59,493 nucleotides of DNA from JBOHDX01 sp050700835 (GCA_050700835.1 JBOHDX010000037.1:1-59493), one strand, 5' to 3'. Positions 26,059-35,290 are shown, counted from the stretch's first letter. Notes: generated from the sequence alone by a model not told the origin. Numbers and translations: made by a program.

Positions 26059-26064
26059 AGGGTA
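26059..26064 (-). promoter_or_regulatory. -10 box of bioA
   Basis: TACCCT on the minus strand, 9 bases before the bioA ATG. It is part of the 45-base divergent region shared with bioB. Confidence 0.45.
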
Positions 26065-26081
26065 ACGGGCGGCGACCCGGC

Positions 26082-26087
26082 TAGATT
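26082..26087 (+). promoter_or_regulatory. -10 box of bioB (leaderless)
   Basis: TAGATT followed by 7 bases and the bioB ATG. No biotin operator of a type I know is recognisable between the two divergent genes. Confidence 0.55.
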
Positions 26088-26094
26088 CGCGTCC

Positions 26095-27114
26095 ATGATC
26101 GAGGCTGCGCTTCGCCCCGCCGACCACGTGCTCACCGTGGCCCGCACCCAGGTGCTGGACCAGGGGATCGGGCTCACCCAGCAGCAGCTGACTCAGGTGC
26201 TGGATCTGCCCGACGAGGACGTCCCGGCGCTGCTCGACCTGGCCCACGAGGTGCGCATGACCTGGTGCGGCCCGGAGGTGGAGGTCGAGGGCATCGTGTC
26301 CCTCAAGACCGGGGGGTGCCCCGAGGACTGCCACTTCTGCAGTCAGTCCGGGCAGTTCACGTCGCCGGTCCGCTCGGTGTGGCTGGACATCCCGGCGCTG
26401 GTCGAAGCGGCGAAGCAGACCGCCGCTACGGGCGCCTCGGAGTTCTGCATCGTCGCGGCGGTGCGGGGACCTGACGAGCGGTTGCTCTCGCAGGTACGCG
26501 ATGGCATCAGCGCGATCCACACGGAGGTGGACATCAACATCGCCTGCTCACTTGGCATGTTGACACAGGGGCAGGTCGACGAGCTGGTGGCGATGGGCGT
26601 CCACCGCTACAACCACAACCTCGAGGCAGCCCGGTCCTACTTCGCCGACGTCGTCACCACGCACTCCTGGGACGAACGCTGGGCAACCTGCGAGATGGTG
26701 CGCGAGGCAGGGATGGAGCTGTGCTGCGGAGGTCTGGTCGGCATGGGGGAGTCACGCGAGCAGCGCGCCGAGCTGGCGGTGCAGCTGGCTCAGCTGCAGC
26801 CACACGAAGTGCCGGTGAACTTCCTGAACCCGCGTCCCGGCACACCGTTCGGCGATCTGCCCGTGATGAACTCCAACGACGCTCTCCGCACAATCGCTGC
26901 CTTCCGGCTGGCGATGCCCACCACGATCCTGAGGTACGCCGGCGGACGGGAGATCACGTTGGGCGACATCGGGACCCGCGATGGCCTGCTGGGGGGCGTC
27001 AACGCCGTCATCGTCGGCAACTACCTCACCACGCTGGGCCGCGCGCCGTCCGACGACCTCGCGTTGCTCGGGGAGCTGTCGATGCCCGTCAAGGAACTGA
27101 GCAAGACACTGTGA
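26095..27114 (+). CDS. bioB: Biotin synthase
   Basis: This radical SAM enzyme inserts sulfur into dethiobiotin. It has 339 residues, a usual length. The SAM-cluster motif is CPEDCHFCSQ at about residues 75-84, and NHNLEAARSYF, GLVGMGE and NFLNPRPGTP are typical of the family. It is divergent from bioA across 45 bases and appears leaderless. The small downstream gene at 27130 encodes its likely auxiliary protein. Confidence 0.96.
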   Translation: MIEAALRPADHVLTVARTQVLDQGIGLTQQQLTQVLDLPDEDVPALLDLAHEVRMTWCGPEVEVEGIVSLKTGGCPEDCHFCSQSGQFTSPVRSVWLDIPALVEAAKQTAATGASEFCIVAAVRGPDERLLSQVRDGISAIHTEVDINIACSLGMLTQGQVDELVAMGVHRYNHNLEAARSYFADVVTTHSWDERWATCEMVREAGMELCCGGLVGMGESREQRAELAVQLAQLQPHEVPVNFLNPRPGTPFGDLPVMNSNDALRTIAAFRLAMPTTILRYAGGREITLGDIGTRDGLLGGVNAVIVGNYLTTLGRAPSDDLALLGELSMPVKELSKTL

Positions 27115-27129
27115 ACGGTTGGCCGACCG

Positions 27130-27333
27130 GTGCCTGACGAGTCGCCGGAGTGCGGGGCGTACTGCACGCAATGCGGCCACCCGGCCTCCGAAGGGGCGCA
27201 TGACACGTGCATCAGTCGAAGCGGGTGGGAGCCACCCCGCTGGTGCGCCGCCTGCCGACGTCGGCTCATCGTCCAGGTGCTCCCGGTCGGATGGACCGCG
27301 CGCTGCTCCCGCCACGGCCAGGTCCGCGCGTGA
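27130..27333 (+). CDS. bsaP: Small cysteine-rich protein, likely biotin synthase auxiliary protein BsaP
   Basis: The protein has 67 residues and eight cysteines, with CTQCGHPA near the start, WCAACRRRL in the middle and CSRHG near the end. It starts 15 bases after bioB. A small cysteine-rich protein directly downstream of bioB (Rv1590 in M. tuberculosis) was named BsaP and is needed for BioB activity in actinobacteria. Size, cysteines and position fit it well. GTG 27130 has only a weak ribosome binding site, and coupling to bioB translation is likely. Confidence 0.82.
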   Translation: MPDESPECGAYCTQCGHPASEGAHDTCISRSGWEPPRWCAACRRRLIVQVLPVGWTARCSRHGQVRA

Positions 27334-27365
27334 GGTGCGGGCGATCACATTTGTCCGGCAGGGGC

Positions 27366-27391
27366 GGAATGTCCGCGGGTGGAGGGTCGTT
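27366..27391 (+). promoter_or_regulatory. SigR/SigH-type promoter of the aldo/keto reductase
   Basis: GGAAT (27366-27370), exactly 18 bases, then GTT (27389-27391). This is the consensus of the thiol-stress sigma factor SigR (SigH in mycobacteria). It lies about 48 bases before the GTG start of the next gene. Confidence 0.6.
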
Positions 27392-27438
27392 GGCCCCGGT
27401 GGAAGGGCAGGACACCCACCGCACGAGGAGAGTGAACC

Positions 27439-28263
27439 GTGTCACACGTTCCGCAGATCGCTCTGAACAACGGTGTCGAGATCCCGCAACTGGGATTCGG
27501 TGTGTGGCAGGTCTCCACGCAGGACATCGAGCCGGCTGTCGCCAAGGCTCTCGAAGTCGGCTACCGGCACATCGACACCGCCGCGATGTACGGCAACGAG
27601 GCGGGAGTGGGCCGGGCCATGCGTGCCTCGGGCGTCCATCGCGACGAGATCTTCGTGACCACCAAGCTGAACAACGACGCCCACGGGTCGGACGCCGCGC
27701 AGGCGGCGTTCGACGACAGTCTCGACAAGCTCGGTCTCGACCATGTCGACCTCTACCTGATCCACTGGCCCATGCCGGACCGCAACGACTACGTCGAGAC
27801 GTGGCAGGGGTTGGAGAAGATCTACGCCAGCGGGCGTGCCCGGGCGATCGGCGTGTCGAACTTCCAGCCGAGCCACCTGCGCCGGCTGGTCGCCGACACC
27901 ACTGTCGTGCCGGCGGTGAACCAGGTGGAGATCCATCCCACGTTCGCCCAGGAAGAGCTGCGATCACTGCACACGCAGCTCGGCATCAAGACCGAGGCGT
28001 GGAGTCCGCTCGGACAGTCCCGGGACCTCGACAACGCCACTGTCGTGTCGATCGCGCAACGGCTGGGCAGGACGCCCGCCCAGGTGATCCTGCGTTGGCA
28101 CCTGCAGCGCGGGGACGTCGTCTTCCCGAAGTCGGTGACCCCGTCGCGGATCGTGGAGAACTTCGGCGTCTTCGACTTCAACCTCGACGACTCCGATGTG
28201 AGCCAGATCAGCGCACTGGACACGGGCAAGCGGATCGGGCCGGACCCCGACCGCTTCAACTAG
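27439..28263 (+). CDS. Aldo/keto reductase of the diketogulonate reductase type
   Basis: The protein has 274 residues and is an NADPH-dependent (beta/alpha)8 barrel. The catalytic set is visible: GYRHIDTAAMYGNE (Asp and Tyr), VTTKLNN (Lys) and LIHWP (His). GVSNFQPSHL and the C-terminal FPKSVTPSRIVENFGVFDF form the cofactor site. The GTG start has a GAGGAGAG site. A SigR-type promoter upstream suggests induction by disulfide or electrophile stress, where such enzymes detoxify carbonyls. Confidence 0.92.
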   Translation: MSHVPQIALNNGVEIPQLGFGVWQVSTQDIEPAVAKALEVGYRHIDTAAMYGNEAGVGRAMRASGVHRDEIFVTTKLNNDAHGSDAAQAAFDDSLDKLGLDHVDLYLIHWPMPDRNDYVETWQGLEKIYASGRARAIGVSNFQPSHLRRLVADTTVVPAVNQVEIHPTFAQEELRSLHTQLGIKTEAWSPLGQSRDLDNATVVSIAQRLGRTPAQVILRWHLQRGDVVFPKSVTPSRIVENFGVFDFNLDDSDVSQISALDTGKRIGPDPDRFN

Positions 28264-28319
28264 AGGGCCCATCCGTCACGGGCAAAGGCGCCGGTTGGCG
28301 GCGTGAGAGGGTGAACGGC

Positions 28320-28688
28320 ATGAGCGAACAGCGGACCAAACCCGAGATCGACTTCCCCGGCGGCGAGCCGCCGACCGAGCTCGAGGTGACCGATCTGGTG
28401 GCCGGCGAGGGTGCCACCGCCAAGGCCGGCGACACCGTCGAGGTGCACTACGTCGGCGTGGAGTTCGACACCGGCGTGGAGTTCGACGCGTCGTGGAATC
28501 GCGGTGAGTCGATCGAGTTCCCGCTACGCGGGCTCATCCAGGGTTGGCAGGACGGCATCCCCGGCATGGCCGTCGGTGGACGTCGCCAGCTCGTGATCCC
28601 GCCCGATCTGGCGTACGGGCCGGCGGGCGGCCACCGTCTGGGCGGCAAGACGCTGGTCTTCGTGATCGACCTGCTCGACGTTCGGTGA
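28320..28688 (+). CDS. FKBP-type peptidyl-prolyl isomerase
   Basis: The protein has 122 residues and one FKBP domain. The conserved VEVHYVGVEFDTGVEFDASW, FPLRGLIQGWQDGIPGM and IPPDLAYGP motifs are all present. It has no signal peptide, so it should act in the cytoplasm. The start ATG 28320 is preceded by a GAGAGGG site. It converges on hrpA with 17 bases between stops. Confidence 0.93.
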   Translation: MSEQRTKPEIDFPGGEPPTELEVTDLVAGEGATAKAGDTVEVHYVGVEFDTGVEFDASWNRGESIEFPLRGLIQGWQDGIPGMAVGGRRQLVIPPDLAYGPAGGHRLGGKTLVFVIDLLDVR

Positions 28689-28705
28689 CGGGGCGGGCCG
28701 GCTCC

Positions 28706-31700
28706 TCAGGTTGGGTGGCCGAGCCGGTCGAGGGCGGTACGGATCCGTTTCGGTGAGACGGTTGACGCCGTGCCGAGCGCCTGGGCGAACAAGCTGACCC
28801 GCAGCTCCTCCAGCGACCATCGAACCTCGCGGACGTCGGCGCGGTCGATGGCCTCACCACCGAGAGCCTCGACGGCCTTGTCGTAGCCGTCCTCGAGCTC
28901 CTGCACCGCCAGCATCCGGCGGTCGTCGTCAGACACGTTGCCAGGCAGGCGCTCGATCCGGCGCAGCATCGCCCGCAGGTATCGCGGCAGGTGGCGCAGC
29001 TGGCTGCGACCGGTCTCGGACACGAAGCCGTCGTGAACCAGCCACGACGACTGTGCCCGCAGGTCGTCGGCGGCGTGCCGGAGAGGCTCCGTCCGGAGCG
29101 TGGCGACTGCGACCGCGACCTGCTGTGCCAGGTCGAGCACCTGGGCCACGGTCGACAACACGTCGTGGATGGCATCGGGCAGGTCGCCGCGTACCTCCTC
29201 CCGCAGACGCGCGAACGCGGTCTCGTCCCACACCGGCCCACCGCGGTCGGCCATCAGGTCGTCGACCGCGCAGGCGACGACGTCGTCGAGGAGAGCGGGC
29301 ATGTTGCCGTACGGATTCGTGGTGAGGGCGAGCTTCGTGCGGTTGTCGAGGCGTCGGACCACCGGCGCCAGCGAGGGCTCGATCGACAGCACGAGGAGTC
29401 GGCGGGTGCCCTTCCGCATCGTTGCCCGTTGGGCTGCCGGAGTCTCCAGCACGCGTACGGCGACCGAGTCTCCCTCGTCCACGAGCGCCGGATAGCCGGT
29501 CACCTTCCGCACCCCGCTGCCAGACGTCACGCTGCGTGGGATCGTGCCTGCCTGCCAGGTGGCCATGCCGGTGCGCTCGACTGCACGAGCGGCCACCGAC
29601 AAGGCACTGCGCATTCGGTCGCGCAGCTGCCGTCGCAGGGCGTCGAGATCCTTGCCGGTGGCGAGCACGGTGTCGCCATCCAGCACGCGGAAGGTCACCC
29701 GCAGGTGGTCGGGCAGCCGATCCGGGTCGAACGCCTCGGGCGGCACCGTGACGCCCGTACGAGCCTGCAGCGCGTGCGCCACGGCGGTGACCAGCGGCTC
29801 GGCCCCCGGCGTGATCGTCTCCAGGACTGCGCGTGCGTGGTCGGGCGCCGGAACGAACTGCCTGCGCCACATCTTCGGAAGGGTCTTGATCAGCGCGGTG
29901 ACGAGCAGCTCCCTGTTACCGGGCACCTGCCACCAGAAGCTGTCGGCCTCGAGGTCGTGCAGCCTGGCGAGCGGGACATCGACGGTGACGCCGTCCGCTG
30001 AGTCGCCGGGCTCGAACAGGTACGTGACCGGCAGCGCGACGCCTCCGGAGCGCCACTGGTCGGGATAGTCGGCCACGTCGACGTCCGCGTCGTCACGCAC
30101 CAGCAGCGTCCGCTCGAAGTCCAGAAGGTGCGGATCGGTTCGCCGAGTCTTCTTCCACCACGTGTCGAAGTGGCGGCCAGACACGACAGCGGCGCCGACT
30201 CGCTCGTCATAGAAGGTGTACAGCTCCTCGTCGTCGACAAGGATGTCGCGCCGCCGGGTCCGGTCCTCCAAGCCGGCGACCTCTTCCAGCAACGCCCGGT
30301 TGGCGGCGAAGAAGTCGTGTCGGGTGTCCCAGTCGCCGTCGACCAAGGCGTGCCGGATGAACAGCTCGCGCGAGGCCACCGGGTCGATCCGGCCGTACGC
30401 CACGGATCGACCGACCACGACCGGTATGCCGTACAACGTCACCCGCTCCGACGCCATCACGGCGGCCCGCTTCTTCTCCCAGTGCGGCTCGCTGTAGGTG
30501 CGCTTCACCAGGTGCGACGCCAACGCCTCGATCCACACCGGGTCGATCCGCGCCGCGTCGCGCGCCCACAGCCTGGTGGTCTCGACCAGCTCGGCCGCCA
30601 TCACCCACCTGGGCTGTGACTTAAACAGGCCGGAGCCGGGGAAGATGCCGAACCGGGCGCCGCGAGCCCCCAGGTAGTCGCGCGACTCCGGGTCGCGGAG
30701 TCCGACGTGGGACAGCAACCCCGCCAACAGGGACCGATGAATGGCCTCGCTCGACCCCGCGGTCGACGACGGCGCGAATCCCAGCTCGCGTGCGGTCTGG
30801 CGCAGTTGGGCGTGCACGTCCTGCCACTCTCGGATCCGCAGGTAGTGCAGGAAGTCGTCGCGGCACGCCCGGCGGAACCGGTTGGACGACAGCTCCTTGC
30901 GTTGGCTGCGCAGGTGCCGCCACAGGTTCAGGTACGCCGCAAAGTCGGAGTCCTTGTCGGCAAACCGCGCATGTCGGGCGTCGGCCGCCTGCCGATGGTC
31001 GCCGGGGCGCTCCCGGGGGTCCTGGATCGACAGCGCGGAGGTGATCACGAGGACCTCCGCCAGGCATCCGTTACGGTCCGCCTCGACCACCATCCGGCCG
31101 AGCCGCGGGTCCAGCGGCAGCTGCGACAGCTGGCGTCCCACCGGGGTCAGTCGGTTGCGCGACTCTCGAGCCGACGGGTCGATCGCGCCGAGCTCGTGCA
31201 GCAGATCGAGACCGTCCTTCACCGTCCGCCGGTCCGGCGGGTCCAGGAACGGGAATCCCATGATGTCGCCCAGATCCAGGGCAGTCATGGCCAGGATCAC
31301 CGAGGCCAGGTTGGTGCGCAGGATCTCCGGATCGGTGTACTCCGGCCGCGACTGGTGGTCCTCCTCGGTGTAGAGCCGGATGCAGATGCCGTCGGAGGTG
31401 CGTCCGCATCTACCTGCGCGTTGCTGGGCAGAGGCCTGCGAGACGGGTTCGATCGGCAGCCGTTGCACCTTGAGTCGCTGGCTGTACCTCGAGATCCGGG
31501 CGAAGCCGGTGTCGACCACGTAGCGGATCCCTGGCACGGTCAGGGACGTCTCGGCCACGTTCGTGGCCAGCACGACCCGGCGACCGGTGTGAGGTGCGAA
31601 CACCCTGTGCTGCTCGGCACTGGACAGCCTTGCGTACAAGGGAAGCACTTCGGTACGCGGCAGTCTGCGGGCGGTGAGGAAGTCCGCTGTGTCACGGATC

Positions 31701-32455
31701 TCCCTCTCACCGGAAAGGAAGACGAGAACGTCGCCCGGACCGTCGTGCGACAGCTCGTCGATCGAGTCGCTGATCGCCTGGACCTGGTCACGGTCGGTCT
31801 CACCGGCCAGCGGCCGGTAGCGCAGCTCCACCGGATAGGTCCGGCCGGAGACCTCGATGACCGGTGCGTCGTCGAAGTGCGCGGCGAAGCGCTGCGGCTC
31901 GATGGTCGCCGACGTGATGATCAGCTTCAGGTCGGGGCGGCGGGGTAGCAGCCGCTTGAGATAGCCGAGCAGGAAGTCGACGTTGAGGCTCCGCTCGTGC
32001 GCCTCGTCGATGATGAGGGTGTCGTAGGCGCCCAGGCGTCTGTCCCGCTGGATCTCCGCCAGCAGCAGCCCGTCCGTCATCACCTTGACGAGGGTGGAGT
32101 CGCTGACCTTGTCGGTGAAGCGCACCGCGTAGCCGATGGCTGAACCGAGCTCGACGCCAACCTCGTCGGCGATGCGCTCCGCGACCGACCGGGCGGCGAT
32201 CCGCCGCGGCTGGGTGTGTCCGATCATCCCCCGGACGCCGCGTCCGAGCTCGAGGCAGATCTTGGGTAGCTGCGTGGTCTTCCCCGAGCCGGTCTCCCCA
32301 GCCACCACGATGACCTGATGGGCGGCGATGGCGTCGGCGATGGCGTCCCGGCGCAGGCTGACCGGCAGCTCGGGCGGATAGCTGAGGGTCGGAACGGCGG
32401 CCAAACGCTTCGCCAGCCGCAAAGCGGCGGCGGAACCGGCGGGGTCCTGACTCAT
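28706..32455 (-). CDS. hrpA: ATP-dependent RNA helicase HrpA
   Basis: This is a DEAH-box helicase of 1249 residues; the family has about 1300. The order is a helicase core (GETGSGKTTQ near residue 50, DEAHERSLN, SATI, QRAGRCGRT), then the HA2 and OB-like region, then the long C-terminal DUF3418 region. HrpA acts on mRNA and ribosomes, for example in resolving stalled ribosomes in E. coli. The ATG at 32455 lies 9 bases after a TATCCT box; ATG 32485 would add ten residues and is less likely. Confidence 0.95.
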   Translation of the reverse strand: MSQDPAGSAAALRLAKRLAAVPTLSYPPELPVSLRRDAIADAIAAHQVIVVAGETGSGKTTQLPKICLELGRGVRGMIGHTQPRRIAARSVAERIADEVGVELGSAIGYAVRFTDKVSDSTLVKVMTDGLLLAEIQRDRRLGAYDTLIIDEAHERSLNVDFLLGYLKRLLPRRPDLKLIITSATIEPQRFAAHFDDAPVIEVSGRTYPVELRYRPLAGETDRDQVQAISDSIDELSHDGPGDVLVFLSGEREIRDTADFLTARRLPRTEVLPLYARLSSAEQHRVFAPHTGRRVVLATNVAETSLTVPGIRYVVDTGFARISRYSQRLKVQRLPIEPVSQASAQQRAGRCGRTSDGICIRLYTEEDHQSRPEYTDPEILRTNLASVILAMTALDLGDIMGFPFLDPPDRRTVKDGLDLLHELGAIDPSARESRNRLTPVGRQLSQLPLDPRLGRMVVEADRNGCLAEVLVITSALSIQDPRERPGDHRQAADARHARFADKDSDFAAYLNLWRHLRSQRKELSSNRFRRACRDDFLHYLRIREWQDVHAQLRQTARELGFAPSSTAGSSEAIHRSLLAGLLSHVGLRDPESRDYLGARGARFGIFPGSGLFKSQPRWVMAAELVETTRLWARDAARIDPVWIEALASHLVKRTYSEPHWEKKRAAVMASERVTLYGIPVVVGRSVAYGRIDPVASRELFIRHALVDGDWDTRHDFFAANRALLEEVAGLEDRTRRRDILVDDEELYTFYDERVGAAVVSGRHFDTWWKKTRRTDPHLLDFERTLLVRDDADVDVADYPDQWRSGGVALPVTYLFEPGDSADGVTVDVPLARLHDLEADSFWWQVPGNRELLVTALIKTLPKMWRRQFVPAPDHARAVLETITPGAEPLVTAVAHALQARTGVTVPPEAFDPDRLPDHLRVTFRVLDGDTVLATGKDLDALRRQLRDRMRSALSVAARAVERTGMATWQAGTIPRSVTSGSGVRKVTGYPALVDEGDSVAVRVLETPAAQRATMRKGTRRLLVLSIEPSLAPVVRRLDNRTKLALTTNPYGNMPALLDDVVACAVDDLMADRGGPVWDETAFARLREEVRGDLPDAIHDVLSTVAQVLDLAQQVAVAVATLRTEPLRHAADDLRAQSSWLVHDGFVSETGRSQLRHLPRYLRAMLRRIERLPGNVSDDDRRMLAVQELEDGYDKAVEALGGEAIDRADVREVRWSLEELRVSLFAQALGTASTVSPKRIRTALDRLGHPT

Positions 32456-32464
32456 GGCCAGACC

Positions 32465-32470
32465 AGGATA
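32465..32470 (-). promoter_or_regulatory. -10 box of hrpA
   Basis: TATCCT on the minus strand, 9 bases before the chosen ATG. It supports the shorter start. Confidence 0.45.
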
Positions 32471-32588
32471 GGAGCGGCTGTCCATCGGGTTTCCCCGGCT
32501 CGGCGGGTTTAGAAACCGACAAACGGGACAGAACCCCAGGGACAACCGCAAGCCGCCCGTCACCCGGGCTGCGAACGAAGGGAAGCAC

Positions 32589-33818
32589 ATGCGCCTTCGA
32601 CTGTTGACGTCAGCAGTCTCGGCGGCCCTCCTCGGGGCCACCGTTCTTGGGATGGGAGGCCCGGCTGGTGCCGCTTCGGCGGCCGGTGGTTCCGGTCCGG
32701 TCGGTCATCCGGCGACCTCTCTGGCCTTCACCCACGCGAACTACCACGCGGTCAAGGCGTGCGCCTCGGCGTCCCGCCCCGGATTCGCGACGTGCCTCGC
32801 CCAACGGCTCGTCCCGGATAAGGGGACGCATGTCCGGCGTACCGCGGCCACTGGACTGACCCCCTCCGACATCCAGTCCGCCTACAACCTGAGCGGCCGG
32901 AGCGCCGGTGGGCGCACCGTCGCGATCGTCGACGCCTACGGCTATCCGAAGGCGGCCAGCGACCTGGCGACCTACCGGGCCAACTACGGGTTGCCGGCGT
33001 GCACGACGTCGAATGGGTGTCTGTCGATCGTCGACCAGAACGGCGGCGGCAACCTGCCGCCGACCGACATCGGCTGGGACCAGGAGCAGGCCCTCGATCT
33101 CGACGCCGTGTCGGCCGCGTGCCCCAGCTGCCACATCCTGCTGGTCCAGGCCGACTCGCCGAGCTTCGCCAACCTGGGTACGGCGGTCGACACGGCCGCG
33201 TCCAAGCCGGGTGTCGCGGCGATCTCGAACTCCTACGGCGGCGGTGACGCCGCAGACAGCGCCTATGGCGCCTACTACAACCATCCCGGAGTCGCGGTGA
33301 CCGCGTCGAGCGGTGACAACGGCTACCAGGGAGCCAGCTTCCCGGCGAGCTCGCACTACGTCACGGGGATCGGCGGCACGACGTTGGTCGCCGACTCCAG
33401 CGCTCGCGGTTGGGGTGAGACGGTGTGGAGCGGGTCCGGTTCAGGCTGCACCACGCTGAACGCCGCGCCGGCTGGGCAGACGTACGCGATGACGCACTGC
33501 AACGGCCGCGCCATGGCGGACGTGTCTGCGGACGCCGACCCGGCAAGTGGTCTGATCATCTACGGTCCGACCAGCTCAGGTGCCTCGGCGTGGCAGCAGT
33601 TCGGCGGCACCAGCCTCGCGTCGCCGATCGTCGCCTCCGTCTATGCGCTGTCCGGCAACACCGCTGGCTACGCCAACACGATTCCCTACGCCAACCCGGG
33701 TGGACTGAACGACGTCACCTCGGGGAGGAACGGGTCGTGCTCGTACTGGTGCGCCGCCGGCAGCGGCTGGGACGGGCCCACCGGCCTCGGCACTCCGATC
33801 GGCACCAGCGCGTTCTGA
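32589..33818 (+). CDS. Secreted S53-type (sedolisin) peptidase, copy 1
   Basis: The protein has 409 residues with an N-terminal signal peptide (about 1-30, ending in an alanine-rich cleavage region). The S53 catalytic set is visible: Glu and Asp in EQALD (about residues 165 and 169), the oxyanion aspartate in ASSGDNGY, and the nucleophile serine in GGTSLASP near 341. Sedolisins usually act at acidic pH. A long propeptide typical of the family is absent or reduced to about 60 residues. Its start has AAGGGAAG upstream. A near-copy follows at 33989. Confidence 0.9.
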   Translation: MRLRLLTSAVSAALLGATVLGMGGPAGAASAAGGSGPVGHPATSLAFTHANYHAVKACASASRPGFATCLAQRLVPDKGTHVRRTAATGLTPSDIQSAYNLSGRSAGGRTVAIVDAYGYPKAASDLATYRANYGLPACTTSNGCLSIVDQNGGGNLPPTDIGWDQEQALDLDAVSAACPSCHILLVQADSPSFANLGTAVDTAASKPGVAAISNSYGGGDAADSAYGAYYNHPGVAVTASSGDNGYQGASFPASSHYVTGIGGTTLVADSSARGWGETVWSGSGSGCTTLNAAPAGQTYAMTHCNGRAMADVSADADPASGLIIYGPTSSGASAWQQFGGTSLASPIVASVYALSGNTAGYANTIPYANPGGLNDVTSGRNGSCSYWCAAGSGWDGPTGLGTPIGTSAF

Positions 33819-33853
33819 ACCTCCGCTGGAGCGATGTCCTGACGATCGGGGAG

Positions 33854-33881
33854 CCCCGCCGCGAGTTCGGCGGCGGGGTTT
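33854..33881 (+). terminator. Hairpin after S53 copy 1
   Basis: CCCCGCCGC (33854-33862), 7-base loop, GCGGCGGGG (33870-33878), then TTT. The stem is a perfect 9 bp with only a short T run. Confidence 0.7.
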
Positions 33882-33988
33882 CCACCGATTGGGCACGATG
33901 CGCGGCCCCAGAACTGGTTGCAACGGGCCATTGCGCGAGGCTTCGCGACGGTGCAAGCGTGCCAGGCGACGTCGAGGAGGACCACACC

Positions 33989-35230
33989 ATGCGACCAATC
34001 GTCAAACTGACCGCAGCCACTGCCGCCGTGCTCGCGGCCGGTGCGATCGGGCTCCAAGGCCCAGCCAGCGCCACCTCTCCGAGCACCGCTTCGTCGCATC
34101 GCGGCGACGGCGGCAACGTGGCCTTCGTGCATGCCAACTACCACGCAGTCCGGGCCTGCGGCGCCAGGACCCCGGCAGGCCACGCCGGTTGTGACGCGCT
34201 GCGCCTCGCGCCCAACCAGGGCTCGCGGGTCTCGCCGACCGCGGCGACCGGTGTGACGCCGGCCAACATCCAGGCCGCCTACAAGCTCACTGGCCTGAAC
34301 GCCGGTGGGCGCACCGTCGCGATCGTCGACGCGTTCGGCTACCCACGCGCGGCCACGGATCTCGCTACCTTCCGTTCGCACTATGGGCTGTCGGCCTGCA
34401 CCAAGGCCAACGGCTGCCTGCGGATCATCAACCAGAAGGGCGGGACCACACCCCCGCCGTTCAACCTCGGGTGGGCACAAGAGCAGGCTCTCGACCTCCA
34501 GGCGGTCTCAGCCGCCTGTCCGACCTGCAAGATCCTGCTCGTCCAGACGACGAACAACAGCTTCGCCAACCTCGGGGCCGGCGTGAACCGGGCCGCGAAG
34601 ACTGCCGGCGTGGTGGCCATCTCCAACTCCTACAGCGGAGGAGACAACCCCGACTCCTCGTTGGGCCACTTCTACAACCACCCCGGGATCGCCGTCACCG
34701 CCTCCACCGGTGACAACGGTTACCTCGGGAGCGGGACCGCGCCGTACCCGGCCGACTCGGCGTACGTCACCGGAGTCGGTGGCACCACGTTGGTCAAGGC
34801 GACCAACAGCCGCGGATGGAGCGAGACCGCCTGGAACGGCGCCGGATCCGGCTGCAGCGCGTTCAACACCGCGCCGACTGGGCAGACATTCGCGATGACC
34901 AGCTGCGCCAAGCACGCGGTTGCCGATGTCTCAGCGGTCGCCGACCCCAGCAGCGGGTTGATCATCTTCGCCCCGACCAGCCAGACGAGCAGCACCTGGC
35001 AGCAGTTCGGTGGCACCAGCCTGTCGTCGCCGATCGTGGCCGCGGTGTACGCCCTGTCGGGCCACACCACCGGCTACGCGAACGCGATCCCCTATGCCCA
35101 CACCAGCGGGCTGTTCGACGTCACGTCCGGGAGCAACGGCAGCTGCGCGCCGACGGTCTGGTGCAATGCCGGCACCGGCTGGGACGGACCCACCGGGCTC
35201 GGGACTCCGAACGGCACCAGCGCGTTCTGA
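33989..35230 (+). CDS. Secreted S53-type (sedolisin) peptidase, copy 2
   Basis: The protein has 413 residues and a signal peptide of about 28 residues. It is clearly a paralogue of the gene before it, colinear over the whole length, with the same catalytic set (EQALD near 164-168, ASTGDNGY, GGTSLSSP near 344) and the same ending GTSAF. It arose by tandem duplication. ATG 33989 has a strong GAGGAGGA site. Its own terminator hairpin follows, so it may be transcribed separately from copy 1. Confidence 0.9.
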   Translation: MRPIVKLTAATAAVLAAGAIGLQGPASATSPSTASSHRGDGGNVAFVHANYHAVRACGARTPAGHAGCDALRLAPNQGSRVSPTAATGVTPANIQAAYKLTGLNAGGRTVAIVDAFGYPRAATDLATFRSHYGLSACTKANGCLRIINQKGGTTPPPFNLGWAQEQALDLQAVSAACPTCKILLVQTTNNSFANLGAGVNRAAKTAGVVAISNSYSGGDNPDSSLGHFYNHPGIAVTASTGDNGYLGSGTAPYPADSAYVTGVGGTTLVKATNSRGWSETAWNGAGSGCSAFNTAPTGQTFAMTSCAKHAVADVSAVADPSSGLIIFAPTSQTSSTWQQFGGTSLSSPIVAAVYALSGHTTGYANAIPYAHTSGLFDVTSGSNGSCAPTVWCNAGTGWDGPTGLGTPNGTSAF

Positions 35231-35244
35231 CCCCCCGGCCGCCC

Positions 35245-35290
35245 AAGGATCCGACGCTGAACCGCATCACCGGTTCAGCGCCGGATCCTT
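35245..35290 (+). terminator. Strong hairpin after S53 copy 2
   Basis: Two 20-base arms (35245-35264 and 35271-35290) pair with a single mismatch around a 6-base loop. There is no T run. The -10 box of the next gene lies 18 bases beyond it. Confidence 0.75.

Noticed and set aside
24949..26094. Long upstream extension of bioB
   Set aside because: It overlaps bioA on the other strand, and bioB has a good -10 and start at 26095.
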